DNA of 49,315 bases. Source: Desulfobulbaceae bacterium UBA2273. GTDB lineage: Bacteria; Desulfobacterota; Desulfobulbia; Desulfobulbales; Desulfurivibrionaceae. Of the stretch, positions 41,992-49,315 are shown in pieces. Below the pieces are notes generated by a model. That model did not search any database and was not told the origin of the DNA. It saw only the letters and a program-made list of their open reading frames with translations. The translations under genes were made by a program, and so were the position numbers. Position 1 is the stretch's first letter; every line of letters starts with the position of its first letter. The stretch is taken from the NCBI GenBank assembly GCA_002347095.1, contig DDWZ01000010.1:1-49315 (forward strand). The letters are read 5' to 3'.

Positions 41992-42320
41992 TTCGTATCC
42001 CTCCTGTTCAGCTCGGAATATCGCGCCCTGGCGAGGTCGATGTCGCGCTTCGCCGTGGCCTGGGTCTTTTTCTGAAAGGCATGTAGCACATAGACCGCAT
42101 CCGCAAGCTTGGCGGTGTAGATTACCCGATAGGCTCCCGAGTCATCCCGCACCCGGATTTCCTCGGCACCCCTGCCGATGGATGGCATTGGCTTGAAATC
42201 GTCCGGTTGCTCGCCATGTTGCACCTTGTCCAGTTGGTACCCAGCATCCTGCCTGGCATCTTCAGGAAAACCCCGCAGGCATTTGAGCGAGTCGCCAAGA
42301 AAGCACAATGGCTTATTCAT
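41988..42320 (-). CDS. HigB/RelE-like (Gp49 family) toxin
   Basis: A 110-residue toxin. Motifs: CLRGFPEDARQDAGYQLDKVQHGEQPDDFKPMPSIGRGAEEIRVRDDSGAYRVIYTAKLADAVYVLHAFQKKTQATAKRDIDLA; the basic KKT and RVIYTA segments match HigB-like mRNA interferases. A strong promoter ends only about 8 bases before the ATG, so the mRNA may be almost leaderless. Confidence 0.9.
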   Translation of the reverse strand: MNKPLCFLGDSLKCLRGFPEDARQDAGYQLDKVQHGEQPDDFKPMPSIGRGAEEIRVRDDSGAYRVIYTAKLADAVYVLHAFQKKTQATAKRDIDLARARYSELNRRDTK

Positions 42321-42327
42321 AAATTAT

Positions 42328-42356
42328 ATTATACTGAAACGGATATAAAAAGACAA
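42328..42356 (-). promoter_or_regulatory. Sigma-70 promoter of the higBA cassette
   Basis: On the minus strand TTGTCT (42351-42356) and a perfect TATAAT (42328-42333) are 17 bases apart. Transcription should start close to 42321, next to the ATG at 42320. HigA-type repressors often bind over such a promoter. Confidence 0.75.
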
Positions 42357-42385
42357 CATTTTTGGTTCTTCTCGCCCCTTTCAAT

Positions 42386-42904
42386 TCACCCGAAACAGAG
42401 CCCGCAATCCGGGCAGGTTGTGGTGGTGGTGGCAAAAGCAAAGCCGCAGGCCGGACATACCGCCTCCCCAGCCTCGGGGTTAAAAACCGCTCCGGCATGG
42501 GTGGCGTCGTGCTCGGCCAGGGCGGTTGCCCGGCGATGTTCTTGGGCAAGCACCTCCAAGGCATCCCGCACCTCTTCCTGCCTGACCTGGAGTTCAAACT
42601 TAGGCGCGCAACCGCCGCTGGCGCACCCCCCGCCCTCCTTGCTGATCATGGCGCCGATCTGTTCCGCCTCCAGCAGATCCTTGAGGTGCTTGAGATCACC
42701 AAGCGCACCCTGAAAAACAACGACCAGTTGGTCATCCGGGGTCAACGGTCCTTTCCGGTTCCGCCGGGAAGCGCCATTATTGCTTTCCATGACAACCAGC
42801 TCCGCCCCCCAGACAAGGGCAATGGTGCAGGTCGCGCAGGTTTCCGCTTCCGCCCGGTACTCGTCCCGGCATTTCGGGCAGTATTTCAAATCGTGTTCAA
42901 TCAT
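42386..42904 (-). CDS. Double zinc-ribbon protein with a DUF2007-like middle
   Basis: A 172-residue protein. The N-terminal CPKC...CATC (residues 9-26) and C-terminal CPAC...CPDCGLC form two zinc ribbons. The middle LVVVFQGALGDLKHLKDLLEAEQIGAMIS resembles DUF2007 strands. Another Cys pair (GGCASGGC) lies between. Function unknown. The last ten codons are duplicated at 41666-41698, beyond the inserted HigBA cassette. Confidence 0.82.
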   Translation of the reverse strand: MIEHDLKYCPKCRDEYRAEAETCATCTIALVWGAELVVMESNNGASRRNRKGPLTPDDQLVVVFQGALGDLKHLKDLLEAEQIGAMISKEGGGCASGGCAPKFELQVRQEEVRDALEVLAQEHRRATALAEHDATHAGAVFNPEAGEAVCPACGFAFATTTTTCPDCGLCFG

Positions 42905-42943
42905 CTTGGTCGCCCCTAAAAGCTATAAGCTGTCAGCGGACAG

Positions 42944-44335
42944 CTATAAAATAAACCTGCTCAGATCCTCGTCTTCCGAAATATCCTGCAACTGCTTTTT
43001 CACATACTCGGCGGTAACGAGAAATTTTTTCTCCTCCCGATCGGTGGCGTCAAAGGAGAGTTCCTCCAGCAGCCGCTCCATGATGGTATGCAGCCGCCGG
43101 GCCCCGATATTCTCGGTTTTCCGGTTCACCGTGGCGGCGATTCTGGCCATACCCCGGATGGCGTCCTCGGCAAACTCCAGGGCGATCCCTTCGGTGGCCA
43201 TGAGGGCGATGTACTGTTTGATCAGGGCGTTCTGCGGCTCGGTGAGAATCCGGTAGAATTCCTCCTCCCCCAAGGCATTGAGTTCAACCCGGATGGGGAA
43301 GCGCCCCTGCAACTCCGGCACCAGATCCGAGGGCTTGCAGAGATGGAAGGCGCCGCTGGCGATGAAAAGGATATGGTCGGTTTTGACCATCCCGTGCTTG
43401 GTGGTCACGGTGGAGCCTTCGACAATGGGCAGCAGGTCGCGCTGCACGCCCTCGCGGGAGACCTCGGGTCCATGGCCTGAACCGCCCTGCCGCGAGGCGA
43501 TCTTGTCGATCTCATCGAGAAAGATGATCCCGGACTGCTCGGTGCGCTGGATGGCCAGCTTGGTAACGCTCGCCATGTCGATCAGCCGTTCGGCCTCCCG
43601 TTTCTTGAGCACCTCCATGGCGTCTTTCACCGGCATCTGCTGACGCTGGGTTTTCTTGGGAAACATCTTGCCGAACACATCCTTGAGCCCGGATTCCATG
43701 TCGTCCAGCCCGCTGCCCCCGTGGGAAAGAATCTCGATCATGGGCATTGGTGAGGCCTGGTCAATCTCCATCTCCACCTGCCGCTCGTCGAGCTTGCCGT
43801 CTTTAAGCATCTGCCGGAACTTTTCCCTGGTGGAATCAACCGGCTCCCCTGCCCGACCGCCATCTTCGCTTCTTTCCGCCATGGGCGTGACCTGGCCCAA
43901 GGGGGCCGGCCGTGGCGGCACCAGCAGGTCGAGCATCCGCTCCTGGGCCTGCTCCGCCGCTTTCTGCGTCACCTGCTCCCGCGCTTCCTCGCGCACCATG
44001 TTGATGGCCAGGTCGAGCAGATCGCGGATCATGGACTCCACATCCCTGCCCACATAGCCCACCTCCGTGAACTTGGAGGCCTCCACCTTGAGAAAGGGCG
44101 ATTGGGCCAGGCTGGCCAACCGGCGGGCAATCTCGGTCTTGCCGACCCCGGTGGGACCGATCATGATGATGTTTTTGGGCGCAATCTCCTCGCGCAGGGG
44201 TAGAGGCACCTGCTGGCGCCGCCAGCGGTTGCGCAGGGCAATGGCCACGGATTTCTTGGCTGCGTCCTGGCCGATGATGTAGCGGTCCAGTTCGGCCACG
44301 GTCTGCCTGGGGGTCAGGGTGTTCATGGGTTCCAT
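42944..44335 (-). CDS. hslU: HslU ATPase subunit of the HslUV protease
   Basis: A 463-residue AAA unfoldase. [34 protein letters not shown] starts the ATPase domain; [15 protein letters not shown] is Walker A and [12 protein letters not shown]alker B, separated by the intermediate I domain (about 110-240). [18 protein letters not shown] and the end SRFIL fit the tail that enters HslV. GGAAG precedes ATG 44335; an ATG three codons later is possible. Confidence 0.97.
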   Translation of the reverse strand: MEPMNTLTPRQTVAELDRYIIGQDAAKKSVAIALRNRWRRQQVPLPLREEIAPKNIIMIGPTGVGKTEIARRLASLAQSPFLKVEASKFTEVGYVGRDVESMIRDLLDLAINMVREEAREQVTQKAAEQAQERMLDLLVPPRPAPLGQVTPMAERSEDGGRAGEPVDSTREKFRQMLKDGKLDERQVEMEIDQASPMPMIEILSHGGSGLDDMESGLKDVFGKMFPKKTQRQQMPVKDAMEVLKKREAERLIDMASVTKLAIQRTEQSGIIFLDEIDKIASRQGGSGHGPEVSREGVQRDLLPIVEGSTVTTKHGMVKTDHILFIASGAFHLCKPSDLVPELQGRFPIRVELNALGEEEFYRILTEPQNALIKQYIALMATEGIALEFAEDAIRGMARIAATVNRKTENIGARRLHTIMERLLEELSFDATDREEKKFLVTAEYVKKQLQDISEDEDLSRFIL

Positions 44336-44352
44336 CTTAAAATCTTCCTTTT

Positions 44353-44892
44353 TTATTCAGCCGCCATCTTTTCTACAACAATACGGTCATTGGTAAAGAC
44401 GCAGATGGAGGCGGCAATCCGCATCGCCTCCCGGCAGATCTCCTCGGCGGAAAGCTCGCTGTGCGCCACCAGACCCTTGGCCGCGGCCTGGGCGTATGGC
44501 CCGCCCGAACCGATGGCCAGGATGCCATCGTCCGGCTCGATCACGTCGCCGGTGCCGGAGAGGAGCAGGGAGTGGTGCTTGTCCACCGCCACCAGAAAGG
44601 CCTCCAGCTTGCGAAGCATCTTGTCCGTGCGCCAATCCTTGGCCAGCTCCACCGCCGCCCGCATCAGATTGCCGTCATACTGCTCAAGCTTCTGCTCCAG
44701 CCGGTCAAACAGGGTAAAGGCATCGGCCGTGGCCCCGGCAAAGCCGGTGATGACCTTGCCTTCATACAGGCGGCGCACCTTACGCGCCTCATGCTTCATG
44801 ATGGTATTGCCCAACGAGACCTGGCCGTCCCCGGCCAGGGCCACTTCACCCTTGTGCCGGACGGCAATGATTGTGGTCGATCTGATTTTCAC
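44353..44892 (-). CDS. hslV: HslV peptidase subunit of the HslUV protease
   Basis: A 179-residue N-terminal-nucleophile threonine peptidase. The start is GTG 44892 ([24 protein letters not shown]), with AGGAGGAG 7 bases upstream; the short leader KIRS is removed to expose the first Thr of [22 protein letters not shown] and the C-terminal [12 protein letters not shown] match the family. 17 bp upstream of hslU. Confidence 0.96.
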   Translation of the reverse strand: MKIRSTTIIAVRHKGEVALAGDGQVSLGNTIMKHEARKVRRLYEGKVITGFAGATADAFTLFDRLEQKLEQYDGNLMRAAVELAKDWRTDKMLRKLEAFLVAVDKHHSLLLSGTGDVIEPDDGILAIGSGGPYAQAAAKGLVAHSELSAEEICREAMRIAASICVFTNDRIVVEKMAAE

Positions 44893-45059
44893 AGTTTGCT
44901 CCTCCTGATGGAGATAATGTTGATGCCTTCCTTGTAACATTCCGCCTGTAACAGGAACGGTTCAGCAGTGCCACAGATGCGAGGAAGAGGCCTGCGAAGT
45001 GTGCTATTGCACATGAGCAGGCCGATGACAAAGCAGATGTGGTGGTGCTGGACCGTTAC

Positions 45060-45974
45060 TTACATTCGCGCCTTGGGATGGGCCCGGTCATAGACCTCGT
45101 TCAGATGATCCATGTTCAGATGGGTGTACCGCTGGGTGGTTGACAGGCTGACATGGCCCAGCAATTCCTGCACCGTGCGCAGATCCGCCCCCATTTCCAA
45201 CAAATGGGTGGCAAAGGAATGGCGCAGGGCATGGGGCGTTACCCGGGCGGCGATCCCGGCCCGCAGGGCATAAAATTTCACCAGCCGCTCGATGCTGCGG
45301 GTGGTGAGCCGCAGCCCCCGGTGGTTCAGAAAAACCGCCTTGTTTTCCGGCGGATCCCCGCGACCGATCCGTTCGCGGATAAGCAAGGTTCGCTGGGGCA
45401 GATATCGGCTCAGTGCTTCCAGGGCGGGAGTGCCCACCGGCACCAACCGTTCCCGGTTGCCCTTGCCGGTAACCCTAAGCATTCCCTCTTCCGAGTCAAG
45501 GCGCTCCAGATCAAGGGACGCAAGTTCGGCAACCCGCACCCCGGTGGAATAGAGGATCTCCAGAATCGCCCGGTCCCGAAAGGCAAAGGCATCCTGATCG
45601 CCCGGCATCTCCATGAGGGTGAAAACCTCGTCCACCGTGAGAAAAACAGGCATGTGCTTTTCCAGTTTCGGCGTGGCGATGGGCGCGACAGGATCGTGGG
45701 TGATAATCTTCTCGCGGAGGAGATGGCGAAAAAAGGTGCGCAGGGCGGAAAGCTTCCTGGCCACGGAAGTGCCCTTGTTTTTGCCGTTTAGGGCATAGAC
45801 ATAGGAGCGGACAGTGTGGGGCTCGATCCGGCGCACATCCTGATCTGAACCAATAAACGATGCAAATTCGGCAAGATCGCGCCCATAGCTCTCAACAGTC
45901 TTGGGAGAATAGCCCTTTTCCACGGAAAGCCAGCGGCTGAATTGAGGGAGCAGATCCTGCAAGGAATATGGCAT
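45060..45974 (-). CDS. xerC: Tyrosine recombinase XerC
   Basis: A 304-residue recombinase resolving chromosome dimers at dif. N-terminal SAM-like DNA-binding domain (FSRWLSVEKGYSPKTVESYGRDL); catalytic Arg in STGVRVAELASLDLERLD, then HALRHSFATHLLEMGADLRTVQELLGHVSLSTTQRYTHL with His, Arg, His and the Tyr nucleophile. The order xerC-hslV-hslU recalls codV-clpQ-clpY of Bacillus. No ribosome site is evident before the ATG. Confidence 0.93.
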   Translation of the reverse strand: MPYSLQDLLPQFSRWLSVEKGYSPKTVESYGRDLAEFASFIGSDQDVRRIEPHTVRSYVYALNGKNKGTSVARKLSALRTFFRHLLREKIITHDPVAPIATPKLEKHMPVFLTVDEVFTLMEMPGDQDAFAFRDRAILEILYSTGVRVAELASLDLERLDSEEGMLRVTGKGNRERLVPVGTPALEALSRYLPQRTLLIRERIGRGDPPENKAVFLNHRGLRLTTRSIERLVKFYALRAGIAARVTPHALRHSFATHLLEMGADLRTVQELLGHVSLSTTQRYTHLNMDHLNEVYDRAHPKARM

Positions 45975-46011
45975 GGAGGTTTTTCTTCAAAAAAGCGTTT
46001 TATACCGGCCG

Positions 46012-46058
46012 AACATGAGCATACGATGCCCAGCCAACCTACCATACTCATGTTTTTT
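46012..46058 (+). terminator. Hairpin with T-run before xseB
   Basis: AACATGAG (46012-46019) and CTCATGTT (46047-46054), partly extended inward, followed by T's to 46058. No plus-strand gene ends here, so it may be a leader attenuator of the xseB operon or chance. Confidence 0.35.
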
Positions 46059-46165
46059 TGGAAAGACATTGCCCAGAACCGCAACTTCATTTATTTTAGA
46101 AGATTACATTCATAGTTGCCGTCAGACGAGGAGCATTCTTTTGGCAAGAAACCTCGGGAGGGATC

Positions 46166-46414
46166 ATGTCCAAAAAATCTTTTGAAGAAGCCCTGGAGTC
46201 GCTGGAACAGATCACCCGGGAACTGGAAAACGGCGACCTGAGCCTGGAAAAATCCCTGAAAAAATTCGACGAGGGAATCAAACTGGCCGAGCTGTGCAAC
46301 CACAAACTGGAAGAAGCGCAGCAGAAAGTCGATCTCCTGTTGAAAAAAGACGGCAAACTCATCAGCGTTCCCTTTACTGCTTCCGGCACGGCTGCCGATG
46401 AAGACGACGCCTAG
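46166..46414 (+). CDS. xseB: Exodeoxyribonuclease VII small subunit
   Basis: An 82-residue helical protein; [55 protein letters not shown] is the whole family pattern. It binds XseA, which is not in the window. GGGAGGG lies before the ATG. First gene of xseB-ispA-dxs. Confidence 0.96.
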   Translation: MSKKSFEEALESLEQITRELENGDLSLEKSLKKFDEGIKLAELCNHKLEEAQQKVDLLLKKDGKLISVPFTASGTAADEDDA

Positions 46415-46452
46415 CCCCTGTCTCGCTTGCAACCCACGGAAATTTCCCAGCC

Positions 46453-47343
46453 ATGGACGTTAAAAAATATCTAACGCAACAATGCGCGGTTGTCGAACAG
46501 GCCCTGGCGCGCTATATGCTGCCTGAAGAGGGGGTGCTGGCCAATCATATACAGGCCATGCGTTACAGCCTTTTCGCCGGGGGCAAGAGAATCCGTCCCA
46601 TCCTGGCCCTGGCCGCGGCAGAGGCCCTGCACGCCGCCACCGCCCCTCTGTTGCCCGTTGCCTGCGCCCTGGAATGCATCCATACCTATTCCCTGATCCA
46701 TGACGATCTGCCGGCCATGGACGACGATGACCTCCGGCGCGGCAAACCAACCTGCCATGTGGTGTTCGGCGAAGCGGCAGCCATTCTGGCCGGAGACGGG
46801 CTGCTCAGTTTCGCCTTTGAGCTACTGAGTCATCCCGATGCCCTCCAGGGGATCTCCCCGCAGGCACAGCTTACGATGATCAACACCATCGCCAAGGCCA
46901 TCGGCCCAGTGGGCATGGTGGGCGGCCAGTCCCTGGACCTTGCCGCCGAAGGCCAGGCAATCGACTTCGAGCATCTGCGGCTGATCCATGGTTACAAAAC
47001 CGGCGCCCTTATTACCGCCTCGGTGCAGGCCGGGGCCATCTTCGGCAAGGGTGACGAGAATCAGTTTGCCGCCTTGAGCCGATACGGCGCGCAGATCGGC
47101 CTTGCCTTCCAGATAGTCGACGACCTGCTGGATGTCGAAGGAACCACGGCAGATCTCGGCAAGACCGCCGGAGCCGACGCCCAACGGAACAAGGCGACCT
47201 ACCCAGCCTTTTTCGGTGTTGCCAAAACAAAGGTCATGGCCAAGGAAGCTGTTGATGCGGCCGTAACCGCCCTGGAGATTTTTGACGCCAAAGCCGAGCC
47301 GCTCCGCGCCATTGCCCGGTATATCTACGAACGAAACAACTAA
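46453..47343 (+). CDS. ispA: Polyprenyl (farnesyl/geranyl) diphosphate synthase
   Basis: A 296-residue prenyltransferase. The first Asp-rich motif is [16 protein letters not shown] and the second DDLLD near residue 220; GGKRIRPIL near 45 holds IPP ligands. Chain length (C15 or C20) is not readable with certainty. It is 38 bp after xseB and 38 bp before dxs. Confidence 0.95.
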   Translation: MDVKKYLTQQCAVVEQALARYMLPEEGVLANHIQAMRYSLFAGGKRIRPILALAAAEALHAATAPLLPVACALECIHTYSLIHDDLPAMDDDDLRRGKPTCHVVFGEAAAILAGDGLLSFAFELLSHPDALQGISPQAQLTMINTIAKAIGPVGMVGGQSLDLAAEGQAIDFEHLRLIHGYKTGALITASVQAGAIFGKGDENQFAALSRYGAQIGLAFQIVDDLLDVEGTTADLGKTAGADAQRNKATYPAFFGVAKTKVMAKEAVDAAVTALEIFDAKAEPLRAIARYIYERNN

Positions 47344-47381
47344 CCGGACACCCGCCAGGGTACCCCGGAGGAAAAGGCCAC

Positions 47382-49274
47382 ATGAGCCATACCCCCTTGC
47401 TGGACACCATCAATTCCCCGGCCGACCTCAAAAAGCTCTCCGTGGAGCAACTCGAAACACTGGCCGCGGAGATCAGAGAGACGATCATCCAGACCGTTTC
47501 CCAGACCGGCGGACACCTGGCTCCCTGCCTGGGCGTGGTCGAACTCACCCTGGCCATCCATTATGTTTTCGATACCCCGGAGGACAAGGTCGTCTGGGAC
47601 GTGGGCCATCAGAGCTATGCCCACAAGCTGATCACCGGCCGCCGCGGGCAATTCCACACCCTGCGCCAGTACCAGGGAATCAGCGGTTTTCCCAAGAGGG
47701 CGGAAAGCGCGTATGACGCCTTTGATACCGGCCACAGCAGCACCTCGATCTCGGCCAGCCTGGGCATTGCCACGGCCAAGGATCTGAAGGGCGACCGACA
47801 CAAGAGCATCGCCGTGATCGGCGACGGCTCCATGACCGGCGGCATGGCCTTTGAGGCCCTCAATCAGGCCGGGCATCTCCACAAGGATCTCATCGTCATC
47901 CTCAATGACAACGAGATGTCCATCTCCCCCAATGTGGGCGCGCTTTCCAGTTTTTTAAGCAGAAAACTAACCAGCAAGACAGCGGTGCGGGTCAAAAAGG
48001 AGATGGAGCATTTCCTCAAATCCTTCTCCAACGTGGGGGAAAACATCCTCTCGGTGCTCAAGAAAAGCGAGGAAAGCCTCAAGGGATTTTTTACCCCCGG
48101 CATGCTCTTCGAGGCCCTCAAGTTTGAATACATCGGCCCCCTGCCCGGCCACAAGCTGGAAAACCTCATTGAGGCGCTGCGCAATGTCCGCGATTTCAGC
48201 ACCGGCCCCACGCTCATCCATGTGCTGACCACCAAGGGCAAGGGCTACGAGCCGGCGGAGAAAAACCCGGGCGATTTTCACGGGGTCGGCCCATTTTGCA
48301 TCGAAACCGGCCTGCCCGTCCCTTCCCCTCCGGCCCCGCCCAGCTACACCAAGGTCTTTGGCGAAACCCTGGTGCGGATCGCGGAGCAAGACCCGCGCGT
48401 GGTCGCCATCACCGCGGCCATGCCCGTGGGCACCGGCTTAAACGATTTTTCCCAGCGGTTTCCCGAACGTTTTTTTGATGTGGGCATCGCGGAACAGCAT
48501 GCTGTTACCTATGCGGCAGGCATGGCCACGGAAGGATTGCTGCCGGTGGTGGCGATCTACTCCACCTTTTTCCAGCGAGCGCTTGACCAGATTATCCACG
48601 ATGTCTGCCTGCCCAACCTGCCAGTTACCCTGGCCATTGACCGGGGCGGCCTGGTCGGGGACGACGGTCCGACCCACCATGGGGTGTTCGACCTTTCCTT
48701 CCTGCGCTTCATCCCCAATCTGGTGATCATGGCCCCCAAGGATGAGAATGAGCTGCGCCACATGCTCCACACCGCCATTCTGCACCCCGGCCCCGCGGCA
48801 GTCCGCTATCCTCGGGGAAACGGGGAAGGCGTTGCCATGGACGAAGCGCTGCAACGCATCCCTTTGGGAACAGGCGAGCTTCTCCGTCAAGGAGCGGATA
48901 TTCTGTTGCTCCCCATCGGCAACAGGGTTCCTGCCGCGCTGGAGGCGGCAGCAGGTCTCAAAAAACTTGGGATTGAAGCGGCGGTGATCAACCCGCGCTT
49001 TGTCAGGCCCCTGGACGATGCGCTGATCTGCGAGTGGGCCAATCGGACCGGCAAGGTGGTAACCATTGAGGACAACGTCAAGAAGGGTGGGTTTGGCAGC
49101 GCCATTCTGGAACTCTTTGCCCAGAAAAATCTCTGGACCGTCCGGACGAAGGTCTTGGGTTTACCGGATAAATTCATGGAGCACGGCACCCAGGCCCAGC
49201 TCCGCAGCAAGGGCAATATCGATGGACCGGCGATCATTGTCGAGGCCCTTGCCCTCTGCGGAAAAGACTGCTAG
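47382..49274 (+). CDS. dxs: 1-deoxy-D-xylulose-5-phosphate synthase
   Basis: A 630-residue thiamine-diphosphate enzyme joining pyruvate and glyceraldehyde-3-phosphate, the first step of the MEP pathway whose last step (ispH) is also in this window. ThDP/Mg motif [15 protein letters not shown]...NDNEMSIS, then [15 protein letters not shown] with the catalytic Glu and [15 protein letters not shown]. Ribosome site GGAGG. Complete; the stop is 41 bp before the window end. Confidence 0.97.
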   Translation: MSHTPLLDTINSPADLKKLSVEQLETLAAEIRETIIQTVSQTGGHLAPCLGVVELTLAIHYVFDTPEDKVVWDVGHQSYAHKLITGRRGQFHTLRQYQGISGFPKRAESAYDAFDTGHSSTSISASLGIATAKDLKGDRHKSIAVIGDGSMTGGMAFEALNQAGHLHKDLIVILNDNEMSISPNVGALSSFLSRKLTSKTAVRVKKEMEHFLKSFSNVGENILSVLKKSEESLKGFFTPGMLFEALKFEYIGPLPGHKLENLIEALRNVRDFSTGPTLIHVLTTKGKGYEPAEKNPGDFHGVGPFCIETGLPVPSPPAPPSYTKVFGETLVRIAEQDPRVVAITAAMPVGTGLNDFSQRFPERFFDVGIAEQHAVTYAAGMATEGLLPVVAIYSTFFQRALDQIIHDVCLPNLPVTLAIDRGGLVGDDGPTHHGVFDLSFLRFIPNLVIMAPKDENELRHMLHTAILHPGPAAVRYPRGNGEGVAMDEALQRIPLGTGELLRQGADILLLPIGNRVPAALEAAAGLKKLGIEAAVINPRFVRPLDDALICEWANRTGKVVTIEDNVKKGGFGSAILELFAQKNLWTVRTKVLGLPDKFMEHGTQAQLRSKGNIDGPAIIVEALALCGKDC

Positions 49275-49315
49275 GCCTATACCGGATAAAGCGGGTGTGT
49301 AAAGAATTTTGTGTA

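Larger units (their letters stand above)
41666..42418. mobile_element. HigBA cassette bounded by a 33-bp direct repeat
   Basis: 41666-41698 and 42386-42418 match at 31 of 33 positions. The right copy is the 3' end of the zinc-ribbon gene; the left copy, on the same strand, encodes the same TCPDCGLCFG plus stop with two synonymous changes. The module sits between them, as if it inserted at the gene's 3' end while bringing a replacement end. Confidence 0.78.

Noticed and set aside
45060..45974. xerC as an integron or element integrase
   Set aside because: It lacks the extra IntI segment, has standard XerC length and motifs, and stands in the conserved xerC-hslV-hslU order.

Overview
This is a bacterial chromosomal window in which long runs of housekeeping genes (GC-rich, mostly on the minus strand) are interrupted by accessory DNA that is more AT-rich or of different style. 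Gene content and order (xseB-ispA-dxs; xerC-hslV-hslU; ispH-ftsY; rsfS-gpmI; a Fur-FeoA fusion; CooC-type ATPase; many lineage-type REP palindromes) fit a Gram-negative of the former Deltaproteobacteria (Desulfobacterota, perhaps Desulfobulbales-like). No rRNA or tRNA was seen, so this placement is an inference.

Layout. 1-2826: the tail of an integron gene-cassette array, with three attC-like sites whose core heptamers match the cassette ends exactly, carrying a truncated SEC-C/PD-(D/E)XK protein, a small membrane protein and an AT-rich nuclease-fold protein. 2905-3570: an orphan methyltransferase, then a 186-bp MITE with terminal inverted repeats and an 8-bp target duplication. 3807-12182: core genes (methylthioadenosine/SAH deaminase and purine nucleoside phosphorylase, a cNMP-binding histidine kinase, threonine synthase, phosphoglycerate mutase, RsfS, an Nfu-type scaffold, RlmH, a cysteine-cluster protein). 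12254-19848: a type I restriction-modification operon in the order hsdR-hsdS-fic-(GIY-YIG unit)-hsdM, read on the minus strand and translationally coupled to the agmatinase-type gene upstream. 19845-29027: agmatinase family, YqgE, glycogen branching enzyme with an unexplained terminator in its leader, tRNA-queuosine mannosyltransferase family, DjlA-like, FtsY, IspH, DUF2156.

29056-33681 is a second accessory block: an amidohydrolase, a CHAT-protease protein lying between two copies of the end of a ParE-type toxin gene, and the intact toxin-antitoxin pair. 33785-40023 returns to core functions (Lon, Hsp20, Fur-FeoA, bacterial aminoacyl-tRNA-protein transferase Bpt, NamZ-like). 40193-42904 holds a CooC-like ATPase with a methyltransferase, and a HigBA-type toxin-antitoxin cassette inserted at the 3' end of a zinc-ribbon gene. 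42944-49274 holds HslUV, XerC and the xseB-ispA-dxs isoprenoid operon.

Common thread: several accessory pieces are bounded by direct duplications that leave the host gene intact or rebuilt. The best cases are the integron cassettes, the REP/GIY-YIG unit between fic and hsdM (18-bp duplication), the HigBA cassette (33-bp duplication encoding the same C-terminal peptide with synonymous changes), and the CHAT gene between parE copies. The GIY-YIG/REP unit, the REP sequence read in frame inside hsdS, and the cassette array are the strongest candidates for something worth pursuing.
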